DNA of 20,116 nt. Source: an uncultured Bacilli bacterium (lineage in GTDB: Bacteria > Bacillota_I > Bacilli_A > RF39 > UBA660). Each line of letters starts with the position of its first letter. Position 1 is the first letter of the stretch. Below, piece by piece: positions 1 through 7,414 of the stretch. Under the pieces are notes generated by a model, which was given only the letters and a program-made list of their open reading frames with translations, did not search any database and was not told where the DNA came from. The position numbers were made by a program, and so were the translations under genes. The DNA is taken from positions 1-20,116 of the forward strand of contig CANRGW010000008.1 of NCBI GenBank assembly GCA_947630205.1, read 5' to 3'.

Positions 1-12
1 GTTAAGTGAATT

Positions 13-258
13 ATGACAAATACTAAAATTGATATACCAAAACTATTATATGAAATATGTGAAGATGAAGGAGTTTATGAAAAAGACATTGACTTAATCG
101 AGAGTGGATTACTAGATTCTTACGCCTTTATAGAGTTATTCTCAAGATTAGAAGATTACGGTATAAATATTCAACCAACTAGAATTGATAGATCACAATT
201 AAGAACTGTTAAAGGAATTGAAAAATTAATTAATGACTATTTAGAAAAAAATAGCTAA
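13..258 (+). CDS. dltC: DltC-like D-alanyl carrier protein
   Basis: This 81-residue acidic helical protein resembles D-alanyl carrier proteins (about 75-80 residues), which hold activated D-alanine on a phosphopantetheine arm for transfer to teichoic acids. The attachment serine is probably S36 in SGLLDS. The downstream stretch DYGINIQPTRIDRSQLRTV matches the DltC pattern of a hydrophobic helix followed by 'I.P..DR...T...I' better than a fatty-acid ACP, which would normally read DSLD. An in-frame TGA at 7-9 makes the ATG at 13 the first possible start, so the gene is complete. If it is DltC, dltA and dltB should lie just upstream, outside the window. A stand-alone carrier protein of another pathway remains possible. 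Confidence 0.72.
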   Translation: MTNTKIDIPKLLYEICEDEGVYEKDIDLIESGLLDSYAFIELFSRLEDYGINIQPTRIDRSQLRTVKGIEKLINDYLEKNS

Positions 259-353
259 CGCTTTAGATGTTTTTGAATATGAATTGTTTAAAAATTAAAT
301 AGTTAGATAAATTAGAGTCAAAAATTGATATGCATAGAAAAGAACAAAAAAAT

Positions 354-388
354 AAAGATATACCAAAAAATTAAGATATATCTTTTTC
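354..388. terminator. Bidirectional intrinsic terminator between dltC-like gene and PrsW gene
   Basis: A perfect 9-bp inverted repeat (AAAGATATA at 354-362, TATATCTTT at 377-385) with a 14-base loop. It is followed by T-rich sequence on the plus strand and, read on the minus strand, by an AT-rich tract containing a run of seven T. It sits between convergent genes and its right arm lies inside the last codons of the PrsW gene, so it can end transcription from both sides. Confidence 0.6.
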
Positions 389-1108
389 TTTTTGTGATAA
401 ATTTTTATGTATTGAAGAAAGGCTTTTTATTCTTTGATATGCCATTATATAAATAATTATAATGTAAATAATAAATATTGAACATAAAATAAAGTTTTTC
501 TTTACTAAAAATAAATCATATACTAAATGCAAAGAAATTGGAACAATGATGCTTAATAATTTATTTTTCCTAGATTGTTTAGTTTTATTATATATTAAAG
601 CATCTTTAGAAATGCCTAAATAATATCCCATAAATATTCCAAATACTGCGTGGCTAGGAACCGATATGAAGCCTCTCATAATAATAGGTAAAAATCCGTA
701 TGAACTAAATGTGACGCCATAAATAATATTTTCTAATGTTGCAAATCCAATCGCTACAAAAGTACAATAGACTATTGGATCGTAAATATGTTTAAAATTT
801 TTATTTCGCCATATTGTTATATAGCTAATTATCCATTTAGATCCTTCTTCTATAAATACTATTGTAAATAATACTTTGAATAAAATTTGAAATATATTCA
901 TATCAGTATAATCTGAGTTTAGAAAATATATGTATTGTTTAGATAAAATAGATAAGAGAATAGAAATGATACAAGCAATTATTCCACCAAGAAATAATAG
1001 AAGTAATAAATAAAAGGGCTCTTTTTCTACTTTATCTTTGATATACACATACCACAGCAGTATTAAACTAGGGATTATGCATAATGAGAATAATATTACT
1101 TTATTCAT
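371..1108 (-). CDS. PrsW-family intramembrane metalloprotease, paralog 1
   Basis: A 245-residue polytopic membrane protein with the signature residues of the PrsW/CPBP-like glutamic-type intramembrane proteases: EEGSK at 87-91, the ATLEN motif ending at E126-N127, H153 in SVPSHAVFG, and H194/D198 in HLVYD. Roughly seven hydrophobic segments surround them. In Bacillus subtilis PrsW performs site-1 cleavage of an anti-sigma factor; the substrate here is unknown and no anti-sigma gene is adjacent. The start is supported by a GTAGGTGG ribosome binding site read on the minus strand (1117-1123). The gene is monocistronic and convergent with the dltC-like gene. A second member of the family lies at 13764-14468 in the same convergent arrangement. 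Confidence 0.85.
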   Translation of the reverse strand: MNKVILFSLCIIPSLILLWYVYIKDKVEKEPFYLLLLLFLGGIIACIISILLSILSKQYIYFLNSDYTDMNIFQILFKVLFTIVFIEEGSKWIISYITIWRNKNFKHIYDPIVYCTFVAIGFATLENIIYGVTFSSYGFLPIIMRGFISVPSHAVFGIFMGYYLGISKDALIYNKTKQSRKNKLLSIIVPISLHLVYDLFLVKKNFILCSIFIIYIIIIYIMAYQRIKSLSSIHKNLSQKEKDIS

Positions 1109-1137
1109 AACTGAACCACCTACTTTAATCTATAATA

Positions 1138-1167
1138 ATTATATCTCAAATTTATTACTTTTGTAAA
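1138..1167 (-). promoter_or_regulatory. Promoter of PrsW paralog 1
   Basis: On the minus strand TTTACA (1167-1162), an 18-base spacer and a perfect TATAAT (1143-1138) form a sigma-A type promoter that fires about 25 bases upstream of the PrsW start codon. Confidence 0.65.
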
Positions 1168-1415
1168 TAAAAAAACTCTTAATCGCTTTATTTACAAGGA
1201 TTTATGAGCTTTTAAGATTACTAAAAAAAATGTGTACATTTATTAATTTCATATGCAAATTTAATTTTTTCTATATTTTTATTTTATATAAAGGAAATAT
1301 TTATTTTATATATCATAATACTATAATAAATACTAAAAGTAAATAAAAAATAAATGTGTCTTTTTCGATTGTGAAATATTGCACTTCAAATTTAAATTAA
1401 CAACTTATTTATTAA

Positions 1416-1444
1416 TTTACATCTTAAAGTATACATGATATAAT
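1416..1444 (+). promoter_or_regulatory. Promoter of antitoxin-Fic operon
   Basis: TTTACA (1416-1421), a 17-base spacer and TATAAT (1439-1444) with an extended -10 TG one base upstream. The distance to the antitoxin start is about 30 bases. This is a near-consensus sigma-A promoter. Confidence 0.75.
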
Positions 1445-1476
1445 ATTATATAAACTTAAGAATGTGAGTGATTTTA

Positions 1477-1668
1477 ATGGATAATAAAAAGTTAACTGAA
1501 AAAGAAATACAAGAAAAAATAAAAAAAGTAAATGGTGCTATGGCTCAAGAGGGAATGCCATTAACTAAAGAATTAAAACAAAAAATTTATGACTGTATAA
1601 TTGGTAAGTCTTCAACAGAAAAAGAACGTCAAAAAGTTATAGAAAAATATAGAGGTATTTATGGATAA
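1477..1668 (+). CDS. VbhA-type antitoxin of a Fic system
   Basis: A 63-residue basic, helical protein. The arrangement NGAMAQEGMPLT near residues 18-29 and a C-terminal IEKYRGIY match small Fic-inhibiting antitoxins of the VbhA family, whose inhibitory helix carries [ST]xxxE[GN]. Here the E-G pair is present but the Ser/Thr four residues before the Glu is Ala. The frame could open at a GTG at 1468, but the ATG at 1477 is preferred because GTGAGTG just upstream is the only candidate ribosome binding site and would be used up by the longer form. The 3' end overlaps the fic start by 8 bases, the usual antitoxin-toxin coupling. Confidence 0.72.
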   Translation: MDNKKLTEKEIQEKIKKVNGAMAQEGMPLTKELKQKIYDCIIGKSSTEKERQKVIEKYRGIYG

Positions 1669-2327
1669 TAAATATAAGTATACTTATGAAAGGACTGCTG
1701 ATTATTGCTATAAAGGAACAGATGTTTTAATTAATAAATTAAATATTACTAATGATGAAGATTTATATAATGCTGAAAGAGAACTTGTATCTTTAAGAAT
1801 TTATGAATTAAATGAAGAACCGTTAAAAGGCAATTTTAATTTTGAATATTTAAAAGATATTCATAAATACTTGTTTCAAGATGTTTATAGATGGGCTGGG
1901 AATATAAGAAATTGTAATATTGCTAAACAAGATTTATTTTGTTTAACAGAACATATAGAGTCATTTGGTAATGATGTATTTAATAAATTAAAAAAAGAAA
2001 AATATTTTATAGGTTATGATAAGGAAACAACATTAGATAAGTTAGTAGAATTATTTGCTGATATTAAGCTTTACATCCTTTTCGTGAAGGTAATAAAGAA
2101 TATTTGTAGAATCACTTACCAAAATAAATGGTATATATTTAGATCTTACTAATGTATCTAAAATGGATATGATAGTTGCTAGTCATGATAGTATTAATGG
2201 AGATTATAAAAAATTAAAAGAAATGTTTAAAAACAATAGTCATGTTATAAGTGAAGATGAAAGGCAAAAATATATAAATATTTATTGTTCTGATGAATTA
2301 AAAAAGATAATTTCAAATTATTTATAG
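1661..2327 (+). pseudogene. Fic-family AMP-transferase toxin, frameshifted in the catalytic loop
   Basis: The first ~135 residues are a typical Fic core (IHKYLFQDVYRWAGNIR, then the helix LVELFADI). The next residues should be the HPFxxGNGR active-site motif. In the ATG frame they are nonsense and end at 2152. Shifting by one base at about 2067 gives ALHPFREGN. A second shift at about 2101-2105 gives FVESLTKINGIYLDL and an open C-terminal region to a stop at 2325-2327. Between HPFREGN and the following Glu about four codons, including the GR of GNGR, are missing. Two single-base losses plus a small in-frame loss within about 40 bases therefore remove the catalytic site. The toxin is almost certainly inactive while its antitoxin is intact. 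Confidence 0.82.
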
Positions 2328-2437
2328 ATAGTTTATGCAAGTCAATCATGTTAGAATAAAGATATAATAAATTAAATCTGTAAAGGTATTTAAAGGTATC
2401 TTTTTAATTTTATTAAAATGGTTCGTAAACATTAATC

Positions 2438-2466
2438 TGTGATGAAGTAAAATTCACACTTTTTTA
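2438..2466 (+). terminator. Possible terminator after the fic pseudogene
   Basis: A short hairpin (TGTGA 2438-2442 with TCACA 2454-2458) is followed by six T. The stem is only 5 bp, so this is a weak call. A 10-base tandem repeat (TAAAGGTATY twice, 2381-2400) lies just upstream, with another T-run. Confidence 0.35.
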
Positions 2467-2501
2467 TATCTTTACTAAAAAGTTAATAAAACTAGTTATA
2501 A

Positions 2502-2530
2502 TTTACATTTACTTGTTAATATGGTATACT
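2502..2530 (+). promoter_or_regulatory. Promoter of unknown gene at 2549
   Basis: TTTACA (2502-2507), a 17-base spacer and TATACT (2525-2530) with an extended -10 TG. It is almost the same architecture as the antitoxin promoter at 1416-1444. Confidence 0.72.
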
Positions 2531-2548
2531 TTCAATAAGAGGTATAAT

Positions 2549-3301
2549 ATGAGAGGATCAATAAATAATACGAAAAATTATTATAAAGGTCAATTATTTT
2601 CAGCATCTAAAGGTATATCTTCTCTTCCAAAAGTAATTACGGAAAGAAGAGAACTTGCTTTCTATGATAATAAGGCTAAAAAAATGACTTTTTTAAATCC
2701 AGAATTGTTTACAAAAGAAGAACAATATAATTTACTTGTTTATTTAAGGTCAATTACTAGAGAAGATTGCGGAGTATCAAGGTCAGATATAGTAGAAATT
2801 TTTAATAGATTATTTTCTTTTGAAGAAGCCTTTCAAAAATGGGAACAAGCAACAACGGATTTAGATAAAGAAATTATTTTTACAGCATATATGGATAATG
2901 ATGGCAATCTTTATGGAAGAGAAATTCATTCTAATTTTTATTTTCCTATTATAACACCTAAAAATGTTAATACAGAATATCGAATTATCACGAGTTATTC
3001 GGAAGATGATAATGAAGAAAGATATGAGATTGTTGCTAATTATCAAGTTTTAGTTACAATGATGGAAAACTTTTCCACGATTATTTCATCTCCTACTTTA
3101 GCATCATTAGATGAAGTAGAAAATTATACTAGTCTTTTTAAAGGATTTTTTGGTAGTAAACGATTAAAAGTATATCAAGATGATATGGCCTATCAAAGTA
3201 GAGGTAATATTCCTATTAAGGGAGTTCAATATATTGAAATACCAGATTTAGAAAGTGTTTTAGAACCAAACGAGTCTTTAGATGGCAAAAGTTTAAGTTA
3301 A
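2549..3301 (+). CDS. Conserved-looking protein of unknown function, 250 residues
   Basis: I do not recognise a family. The protein is soluble and acidic, with no signal peptide or membrane segment. The N-terminal part has an 'F.PELFTKEEQYNLLVYLRSITRED' type helical stretch and the middle looks like alternating strands (IIFTAYMDNDGNLYGREIH). The start is placed at the ATG at 2549, after an AAGAGG site at 2537-2542 with 6-base spacing. A longer frame opening at a TTG at 2513 is rejected because that codon lies inside the promoter spacer. The gene stands alone: own promoter upstream and a strong terminator downstream, so it is an independent transcription unit before the cysS operon. Confidence 0.75.
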   Translation: MRGSINNTKNYYKGQLFSASKGISSLPKVITERRELAFYDNKAKKMTFLNPELFTKEEQYNLLVYLRSITREDCGVSRSDIVEIFNRLFSFEEAFQKWEQATTDLDKEIIFTAYMDNDGNLYGREIHSNFYFPIITPKNVNTEYRIITSYSEDDNEERYEIVANYQVLVTMMENFSTIISSPTLASLDEVENYTSLFKGFFGSKRLKVYQDDMAYQSRGNIPIKGVQYIEIPDLESVLEPNESLDGKSLS

Positions 3302-3318
3302 TGTGAATTTTTTGTGAA

Positions 3319-3346
3319 AAGATAAGGGATGCCTTGTCTTTTTTTT
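3319..3346 (+). terminator. Strong intrinsic terminator
   Basis: A 9-bp stem (AAGATAAGG 3319-3327 with CCTTGTCTT 3332-3340, one U-G pair), a 4-base loop GATG and a run of T to 3346. It closes the gene ending at 3301. Confidence 0.9.
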
Positions 3347-3362
3347 GTTAAAAGTATATAAT
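3334..3362 (+). promoter_or_regulatory. Promoter of the cysS-sigH operon
   Basis: TATAAT (3357-3362) with a 17-base spacer to TTGTCT (3334-3339, 4 of 6 consensus). The -35 lies within the right arm of the terminator of the preceding gene, so the two signals share bases. Confidence 0.6.
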
Positions 3363-3391
3363 ATGACTATAGAAATGTGAAGGAGGTAATT

Positions 3392-4777
3392 ATGAAATTT
3401 TATAATACCTTGACGAGAAAAATTGAAGAGTTTGTACCTAATAATGGTAAAGTTGTAAAAATGTATACATGTGGGCCAACTGTTTATCATTATGCTCATA
3501 TTGGTAATTTAAGAAGTTATATTGAAGAAGATTTACTTGAAAAAAGTTTAAATTATTTAGGTTATCAAGTAGAAAGAGTTATGAATATTACGGATGTTGG
3601 ACATTTAACAAGTGATGCTGATACTGGTGAAGATAAAATGCTTAAAGGTGCTAAAAGAGAACATAAATCAGTTTTAGATATAGCAAATTTTTATACAGAG
3701 GCTTTTTTTAAAGATTGTGAAGATTTAAATATAAAAAAGCCAGATACAGTTGTTAATGCTACTTCTCTTATTTCAGAATATATAAAAATAATTACTAAAT
3801 TAATAGATACAGGTTATGCATATTTTAGTTGTGGTAATGTTTATTTTGATACTTCTAAATTAAAAGATTATTATGTTTTAACTAATCATAAAGAAGAAGA
3901 TTTAATGGTTGGTGTTCGAGATGATGTTTCAGAAGATACGAATAAAAGGAATAAAACAGATTTTGTATTATGGTTCACGAAGTCTAAGTTTGATGATCAA
4001 GAGTTAAAGTGGGAGTCTCCTTGGGGAATGGGATATCCTGGTTGGCATATTGAATGTTCAGGGATATCTATGAAGTATTTAGGTGAATATTTAGATATTC
4101 ATTGTGGAGGTGTTGATAATATTTTTCCGCATCATACTAACGAAATTGCTCAAAGTGAAGCCTATTTAGGTCATAAATGGTGTAATTATTGGTTCCATGT
4201 TGAACATTTAAACGATAAAGATGGTAAAATGAGTAAATCAAAAGGAGATTTTTTAACAGTATCTTTATTAAAAGAAAATGGTTATAATCCTTTAAGTTAT
4301 AGGTATATGGTATTAGCAAGTCATTATGGAAAGCCTTTAGAATTTTCATTTGAAGCATTAGACCAAGCCGAGAGTATTTATTTAAAATTAAAAAATCGTA
4401 TAGCAACGCTTTCTAAAAAAGAGGATGTCTTAGATTTCGATATGTTTAAAGAATATGATGAAAAATTTAAAGATGCTCTTAGTAATAATTTAAATACTTC
4501 TTTAGCCTTAACCGTTTTATATGATGTTTTAAAAAGTGATATAAATGACTTTACCAAATTAAAATTAATTGAAAACTTTGATAAAGTTTTATCTCTTGAT
4601 TTATTAGAAGAAAAAGAAATGGAATTAGATAAAGAAGTTTTAGAACTTGTTGAATTAAGAAATAAATATAAACTTGAAAAAAATTATCAAATGGCAGACG
4701 AGATTAGACAAAAAATAGTTAATTTAGGTTATAAAATATTAGATACTAGAGATGGTACAAAAATAGAAAAGATATAG
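3392..4777 (+). CDS. cysS: Cysteinyl-tRNA synthetase
   Basis: The class I synthetase that charges tRNA-Cys in the cytoplasm. It shows the zinc-binding cysteine in TCGPT (C27), the HIGH-type HIGN at 36-39, the conserved GWHIECSGIS and HCGGVDNIFPHH region with the other zinc ligands, and KMSKS at 279-283. Its 461 residues are the normal length. The ATG at 3392 is chosen because a perfect AAGGAGG lies at 3380-3386; an in-frame GTG at 3377 lies upstream of that site. It is the first gene of an operon with the YugP-like protease, mrnC, rlmB and sigH. The cysS-mrnC-rlmB-sigH order is familiar from Bacillus. Confidence 0.97.
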   Translation: MKFYNTLTRKIEEFVPNNGKVVKMYTCGPTVYHYAHIGNLRSYIEEDLLEKSLNYLGYQVERVMNITDVGHLTSDADTGEDKMLKGAKREHKSVLDIANFYTEAFFKDCEDLNIKKPDTVVNATSLISEYIKIITKLIDTGYAYFSCGNVYFDTSKLKDYYVLTNHKEEDLMVGVRDDVSEDTNKRNKTDFVLWFTKSKFDDQELKWESPWGMGYPGWHIECSGISMKYLGEYLDIHCGGVDNIFPHHTNEIAQSEAYLGHKWCNYWFHVEHLNDKDGKMSKSKGDFLTVSLLKENGYNPLSYRYMVLASHYGKPLEFSFEALDQAESIYLKLKNRIATLSKKEDVLDFDMFKEYDEKFKDALSNNLNTSLALTVLYDVLKSDINDFTKLKLIENFDKVLSLDLLEEKEMELDKEVLELVELRNKYKLEKNYQMADEIRQKIVNLGYKILDTRDGTKIEKI

Positions 4778-4788
4778 GAGATGATTAG

Positions 4789-5481
4789 ATGATTTATTAT
4801 TTATATGACCCTACGTATTTTTTAGTTTTAATAGGTTTATTAATTACAATAGTGGCTCAAATATTTGTTAGTACTTCTTATAGTAAATATAAGAAAATTA
4901 AAACTAAATCTCAACTTGATGGTTTTGAAGTGGCTAGAAAAATATTAGATAGCAATGGCTTAAAAAATGTTGATATTGTTGAAATTCAAGGAGAATTAAC
5001 AGACCATTATGATCCAACTCGAAAAGTTGTTAGACTTTCTAGTCATGTTTTTCATGATGCGACGATTGCATCAGCAAGTGTTGCTGCTCATGAATGCGGT
5101 CATGCTGTTCAAGATAAAGAGGGATATTTTTTCTTAAAATTACGTTCAACTATTTTACCATTTGTTAATTTTTCTACCAAAGCAGGTTATATTTCCATTG
5201 TTTTAGGTCTTATTTTTGGTTATGTTAATCTTTTATGGATAGGTATTTTTCTAGAACTTGCTATTTTGTTTTTTCAATTAGTTACTTTACCTGTTGAAAT
5301 AAATGCTTCCAAAAGAGCCGAGGAATTTTTAAAGAAAGAAGCATTAATCGAGAAAAAAGAACAAGATGGTAGTAAAAAAATGTTAACTGCTGCTGCTATG
5401 ACTTATGTTGCTTCTGTTGTAACTGCCCTACTCCAAATTTTAAGATTAATATTAATTGCTACTAATAGGAACGACAGATGA
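4789..5481 (+). CDS. YugP-like membrane zinc metallopeptidase
   Basis: A 230-residue membrane protein matching the neutral zinc metallopeptidase family Zn_peptidase_2 (B. subtilis YugP). The zincin motif HECGH is at 101-105, and a third ligand is probably a Glu in LPVEINASKRAEEF (residues 168-181), a family hallmark. Hydrophobic segments lie at about 9-28, 134-165 and 198-222. It begins 11 bases after the cysS stop behind AGGAGATGA and its stop overlaps the mrnC start (ATGA), so it is translated within the housekeeping operon. The family's cellular substrate is not established. Its place between cysS and mrnC differs from Bacillus. Confidence 0.88.
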   Translation: MIYYLYDPTYFLVLIGLLITIVAQIFVSTSYSKYKKIKTKSQLDGFEVARKILDSNGLKNVDIVEIQGELTDHYDPTRKVVRLSSHVFHDATIASASVAAHECGHAVQDKEGYFFLKLRSTILPFVNFSTKAGYISIVLGLIFGYVNLLWIGIFLELAILFFQLVTLPVEINASKRAEEFLKKEALIEKKEQDGSKKMLTAAAMTYVASVVTALLQILRLILIATNRNDR

Positions 5482-5849
5482 ATTTAAAAGAAATAAATAG
5501 TTTAGTACTTGCTTATTTAGGTGATACAGTTTATGAAAATTATATTCGCCTTTATTTAATAAAAAAAGGAATAAGTCATGTTAAAGATTTACAAACTGCT
5601 TCTATTGATTATGTAAGTGCTAAAAATCAAGCCAGAATTTTAAAAGAATTAATGAATAAAAACGTTTTTAGAGAGGAAGAACTAGAGGTAATTAAAAGAG
5701 CAAGAAATACTAAAATTAATTCTCATCCTAAAAATTGTGATATTATAACATATCATGAAGCAACTTCTTTTGAAGCTTTATTTGGATATTTAAAATTAAA
5801 AAATGATACAGAAAGGATAGAAGAAATAATGAATTTAATTCTTCTATAA
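5478..5849 (+). CDS. mrnC: Mini-ribonuclease III
   Basis: A 123-residue RNase III-like catalytic domain without a double-stranded RNA-binding domain, as expected for MrnC, which matures 23S rRNA ends. The signature AYLGDTVYE carries the catalytic Asp at 16, and the second acidic region FEALFGYLKL is near the C-terminus. The start overlaps the preceding stop by four bases (ATGA), showing translational coupling. In Bacillus this gene directly follows cysS; here the YugP-like gene separates them. Confidence 0.93.
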   Translation: MNLKEINSLVLAYLGDTVYENYIRLYLIKKGISHVKDLQTASIDYVSAKNQARILKELMNKNVFREEELEVIKRARNTKINSHPKNCDIITYHEATSFEALFGYLKLKNDTERIEEIMNLILL

Positions 5850-5856
5850 AAAGAAA

Positions 5857-6555
5857 ATGTTAGTAAGTGGTCGGAATAATGTTAAAGAAATTTTAAAAAA
5901 TATTTCTTTGAAAAAAGAAATAAAAAGAGCTTTTTGTTCTAAAAATTTTAATGAATTAGATATATTAACTTTAATAGAAAAAGCCAAAATACCTTTAATT
6001 TATAAGGAAAAAGGAGAATTGGATAAACTTGCTAAAAATAATCATCAAGGTATAATATTAGAAGTAAAGGATTTTAACTATACATCTTTTGAAGATTTAA
6101 TAAAGTCTGATACGAATAAATTAATAATCCTTGATCATTTAGAGGATCCTCATAATTTAGGTGCTATTATTAGAACTGTTGAAGCATCAGGAATTGATGG
6201 GATAATTTTACCAAGAAATAGAAGTGTTTCGGTTAATGAAACAGTTATGAAAACAAGTGTTGGTGCTTTATATAATGTTCCTATTACAGAAGTTACTAAT
6301 TTAAAGCAAACGATTAATAAATTAAAACAGTTAGGTTTTTGGATAATTGGAACCGATATGGATGGAGTTGATTATCAAAGTATTGATTATCCTGAAAAGG
6401 TTGTTTTAGTTATTGGAAGTGAAGGTTTTGGTATGTCAAGACTTGTTAAAGAGGCTTGTGATTATGTAGTTAAAATTCCTATGCATGGTAAAATTAATAG
6501 TTTAAATGCTAGTGTTGCTGCTGGTATTATGATATATGAGTTAATTAGAAAGTAG
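5857..6555 (+). CDS. rlmB: 23S rRNA (guanosine-2251) 2'-O-methyltransferase RlmB
   Basis: A SPOUT methyltransferase of the TrmH/SpoU type, 232 residues. An N-terminal substrate-binding domain (about 1-70) precedes a knotted catalytic domain with the three SpoU motifs: DPHNLGAIIRT (97-107), VIGSEGFGM (185-193) and IPMHGKINSLNASVA (207-221). The family methylates G2251 in the ribosomal P loop. Only 7 bases separate it from mrnC, and the ribosome binding site is poor (an A-rich tract with a weak GA-rich core), so it probably relies on coupling. Its neighbours mrnC and sigH support RlmB rather than another TrmH-family enzyme. Confidence 0.92.
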   Translation: MLVSGRNNVKEILKNISLKKEIKRAFCSKNFNELDILTLIEKAKIPLIYKEKGELDKLAKNNHQGIILEVKDFNYTSFEDLIKSDTNKLIILDHLEDPHNLGAIIRTVEASGIDGIILPRNRSVSVNETVMKTSVGALYNVPITEVTNLKQTINKLKQLGFWIIGTDMDGVDYQSIDYPEKVVLVIGSEGFGMSRLVKEACDYVVKIPMHGKINSLNASVAAGIMIYELIRK

Positions 6556-6560
6556 GAAAT

Positions 6561-7187
6561 ATGTATAAAAACTTTGATGACAATAGAATAATAGGTATGA
6601 TAAAAGAAAATAAAGATAGTTATGAGATTATTTTTAATAAATATCGACCAATTATTATGAGCATCTGTAAAGATTTTCAAGAAATTGCTAAAAAAATAGG
6701 TTATGAATTAGAAGATTTAATGCAAGTTGCTAGTATAGGACTTATTGATGCTATAAAAAATTATGATGCTAGTCAAAATGTTTTATTTTATACTTTTATG
6801 GTTCATTGTATTAAAAATAAATTAAGAAATGAACTAAGAAATCAAATGACTAATAAAAAAGCTAGTTTGAATAAATCATTCTCTTATGATGAACTTTTAA
6901 GAGGAAAAAATATATCTTATTTAAATTTTTTATGTGATAAATCATCTCCTGAGCCTCTTGATGTTCTATTTCATGAATTAGATGAAATAACTTATATTAA
7001 TTTTCTTAATTCTTTACCTTTTGAAGTAGCAATTGTTTATGAAATGCGTAATTCTGGTTGTTCTTATAAAGAAATTTCGCTTTTTTTAAAGATAGATAGA
7101 AAAACAATTATTAGAGATTTAAATTTTGCTAAAAATGAATTAATGAAAATAAATAAAAAGAACTTATTACTTAACAATTGGACGTAA
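6561..7187 (+). CDS. sigH: SigH-like RNA polymerase sigma factor
   Basis: A 208-residue sigma-70 family protein. Region 2 covers about 20-90, with ELEDLMQVASIGLIDAIKNYD typical of regions 2.1-2.2, and a C-terminal helix-turn-helix (region 4) lies at about 152-190 (CSYKEISLFLKIDRKTIIRDL). There is no long region 3, as in SigH/ComX-type factors. The position after rlmB matches Bacillus sigH, where it governs transition-state, competence and early sporulation genes. Whether this host sporulates cannot be told here. The ribosome binding site TAGGA overlaps the rlmB stop, and a terminator hairpin contains this gene's own stop codon in its loop. Confidence 0.82.
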   Translation: MYKNFDDNRIIGMIKENKDSYEIIFNKYRPIIMSICKDFQEIAKKIGYELEDLMQVASIGLIDAIKNYDASQNVLFYTFMVHCIKNKLRNELRNQMTNKKASLNKSFSYDELLRGKNISYLNFLCDKSSPEPLDVLFHELDEITYINFLNSLPFEVAIVYEMRNSGCSYKEISLFLKIDRKTIIRDLNFAKNELMKINKKNLLLNNWT

Positions 7188-7202
7188 AGTCTAATTTTTT
7201 TT
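7176..7202 (+). terminator. Terminator of the cysS-sigH operon
   Basis: An 8-bp stem (AATTGGAC 7176-7183 with GTCTAATT 7189-7196, one wobble pair), a 5-base loop and a T-run to 7202. The sigH stop codon (7185-7187) sits in the loop. Confidence 0.8.
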
Positions 7203-7353
7203 AATTTTAATTATTGAAAGATAAAAATAATAATGATGAACGACCTTACTTTTATTTATATGAAGTTTCTATAGATAAATAATATTTTATATAGAAAAAG
7301 TAAAATATAATAAAAAAAACGAATTCTAATTTACAAAACTTTGCAATAATTAC

Positions 7354-7382
7354 TTGTAAATAAAGATAGTTTAGAGTAAAAT
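7354..7382 (+). promoter_or_regulatory. Candidate promoter of membrane thioredoxin-like gene
   Basis: TTGTAA (7354-7359), a 17-base spacer and TAAAAT (7377-7382). It lies in the 227-base gap after the sigH terminator, which otherwise holds no gene. Confidence 0.5.
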
Positions 7383-7414
7383 TAAAGGTGAATTTATTTA
7401 CATGAGAGGTAATT

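Larger units (their letters stand above)
1109..1476. other. AT-rich intergenic region with two divergent promoters
   Basis: No open frame with a plausible ribosome binding site is seen across this 368-base stretch. It carries the minus-strand PrsW promoter at its left end and the antitoxin promoter at its right end. The middle (about 1170-1415) is A/T-rich, without a strong hairpin or repeat that I could identify. Confidence 0.6.

Noticed and set aside
1109..1415. Possible small RNA or small gene in the 1.1-1.4 kb gap
   Set aside because: No start codon with a ribosome binding site followed by a reasonable frame, and no strong hairpin with a T-run.
1661..2327. Programmed frameshifting to make an active Fic protein
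   Set aside because: Two separate shifts and missing GNGR residues would be needed; no slippery heptamer or downstream structure is seen.
2381..2400. Tandem TAAAGGTATY repeat as a CRISPR or regulatory repeat
   Set aside because: Only two units of 10 bases, no spacers, and it lies in low-complexity AT-rich DNA.
2513..2548. N-terminal extension of the 2549 gene from a TTG at 2513
   Set aside because: The codon lies in the spacer of a near-consensus promoter and has no ribosome binding site; the ATG at 2549 has AAGAGG six bases upstream.
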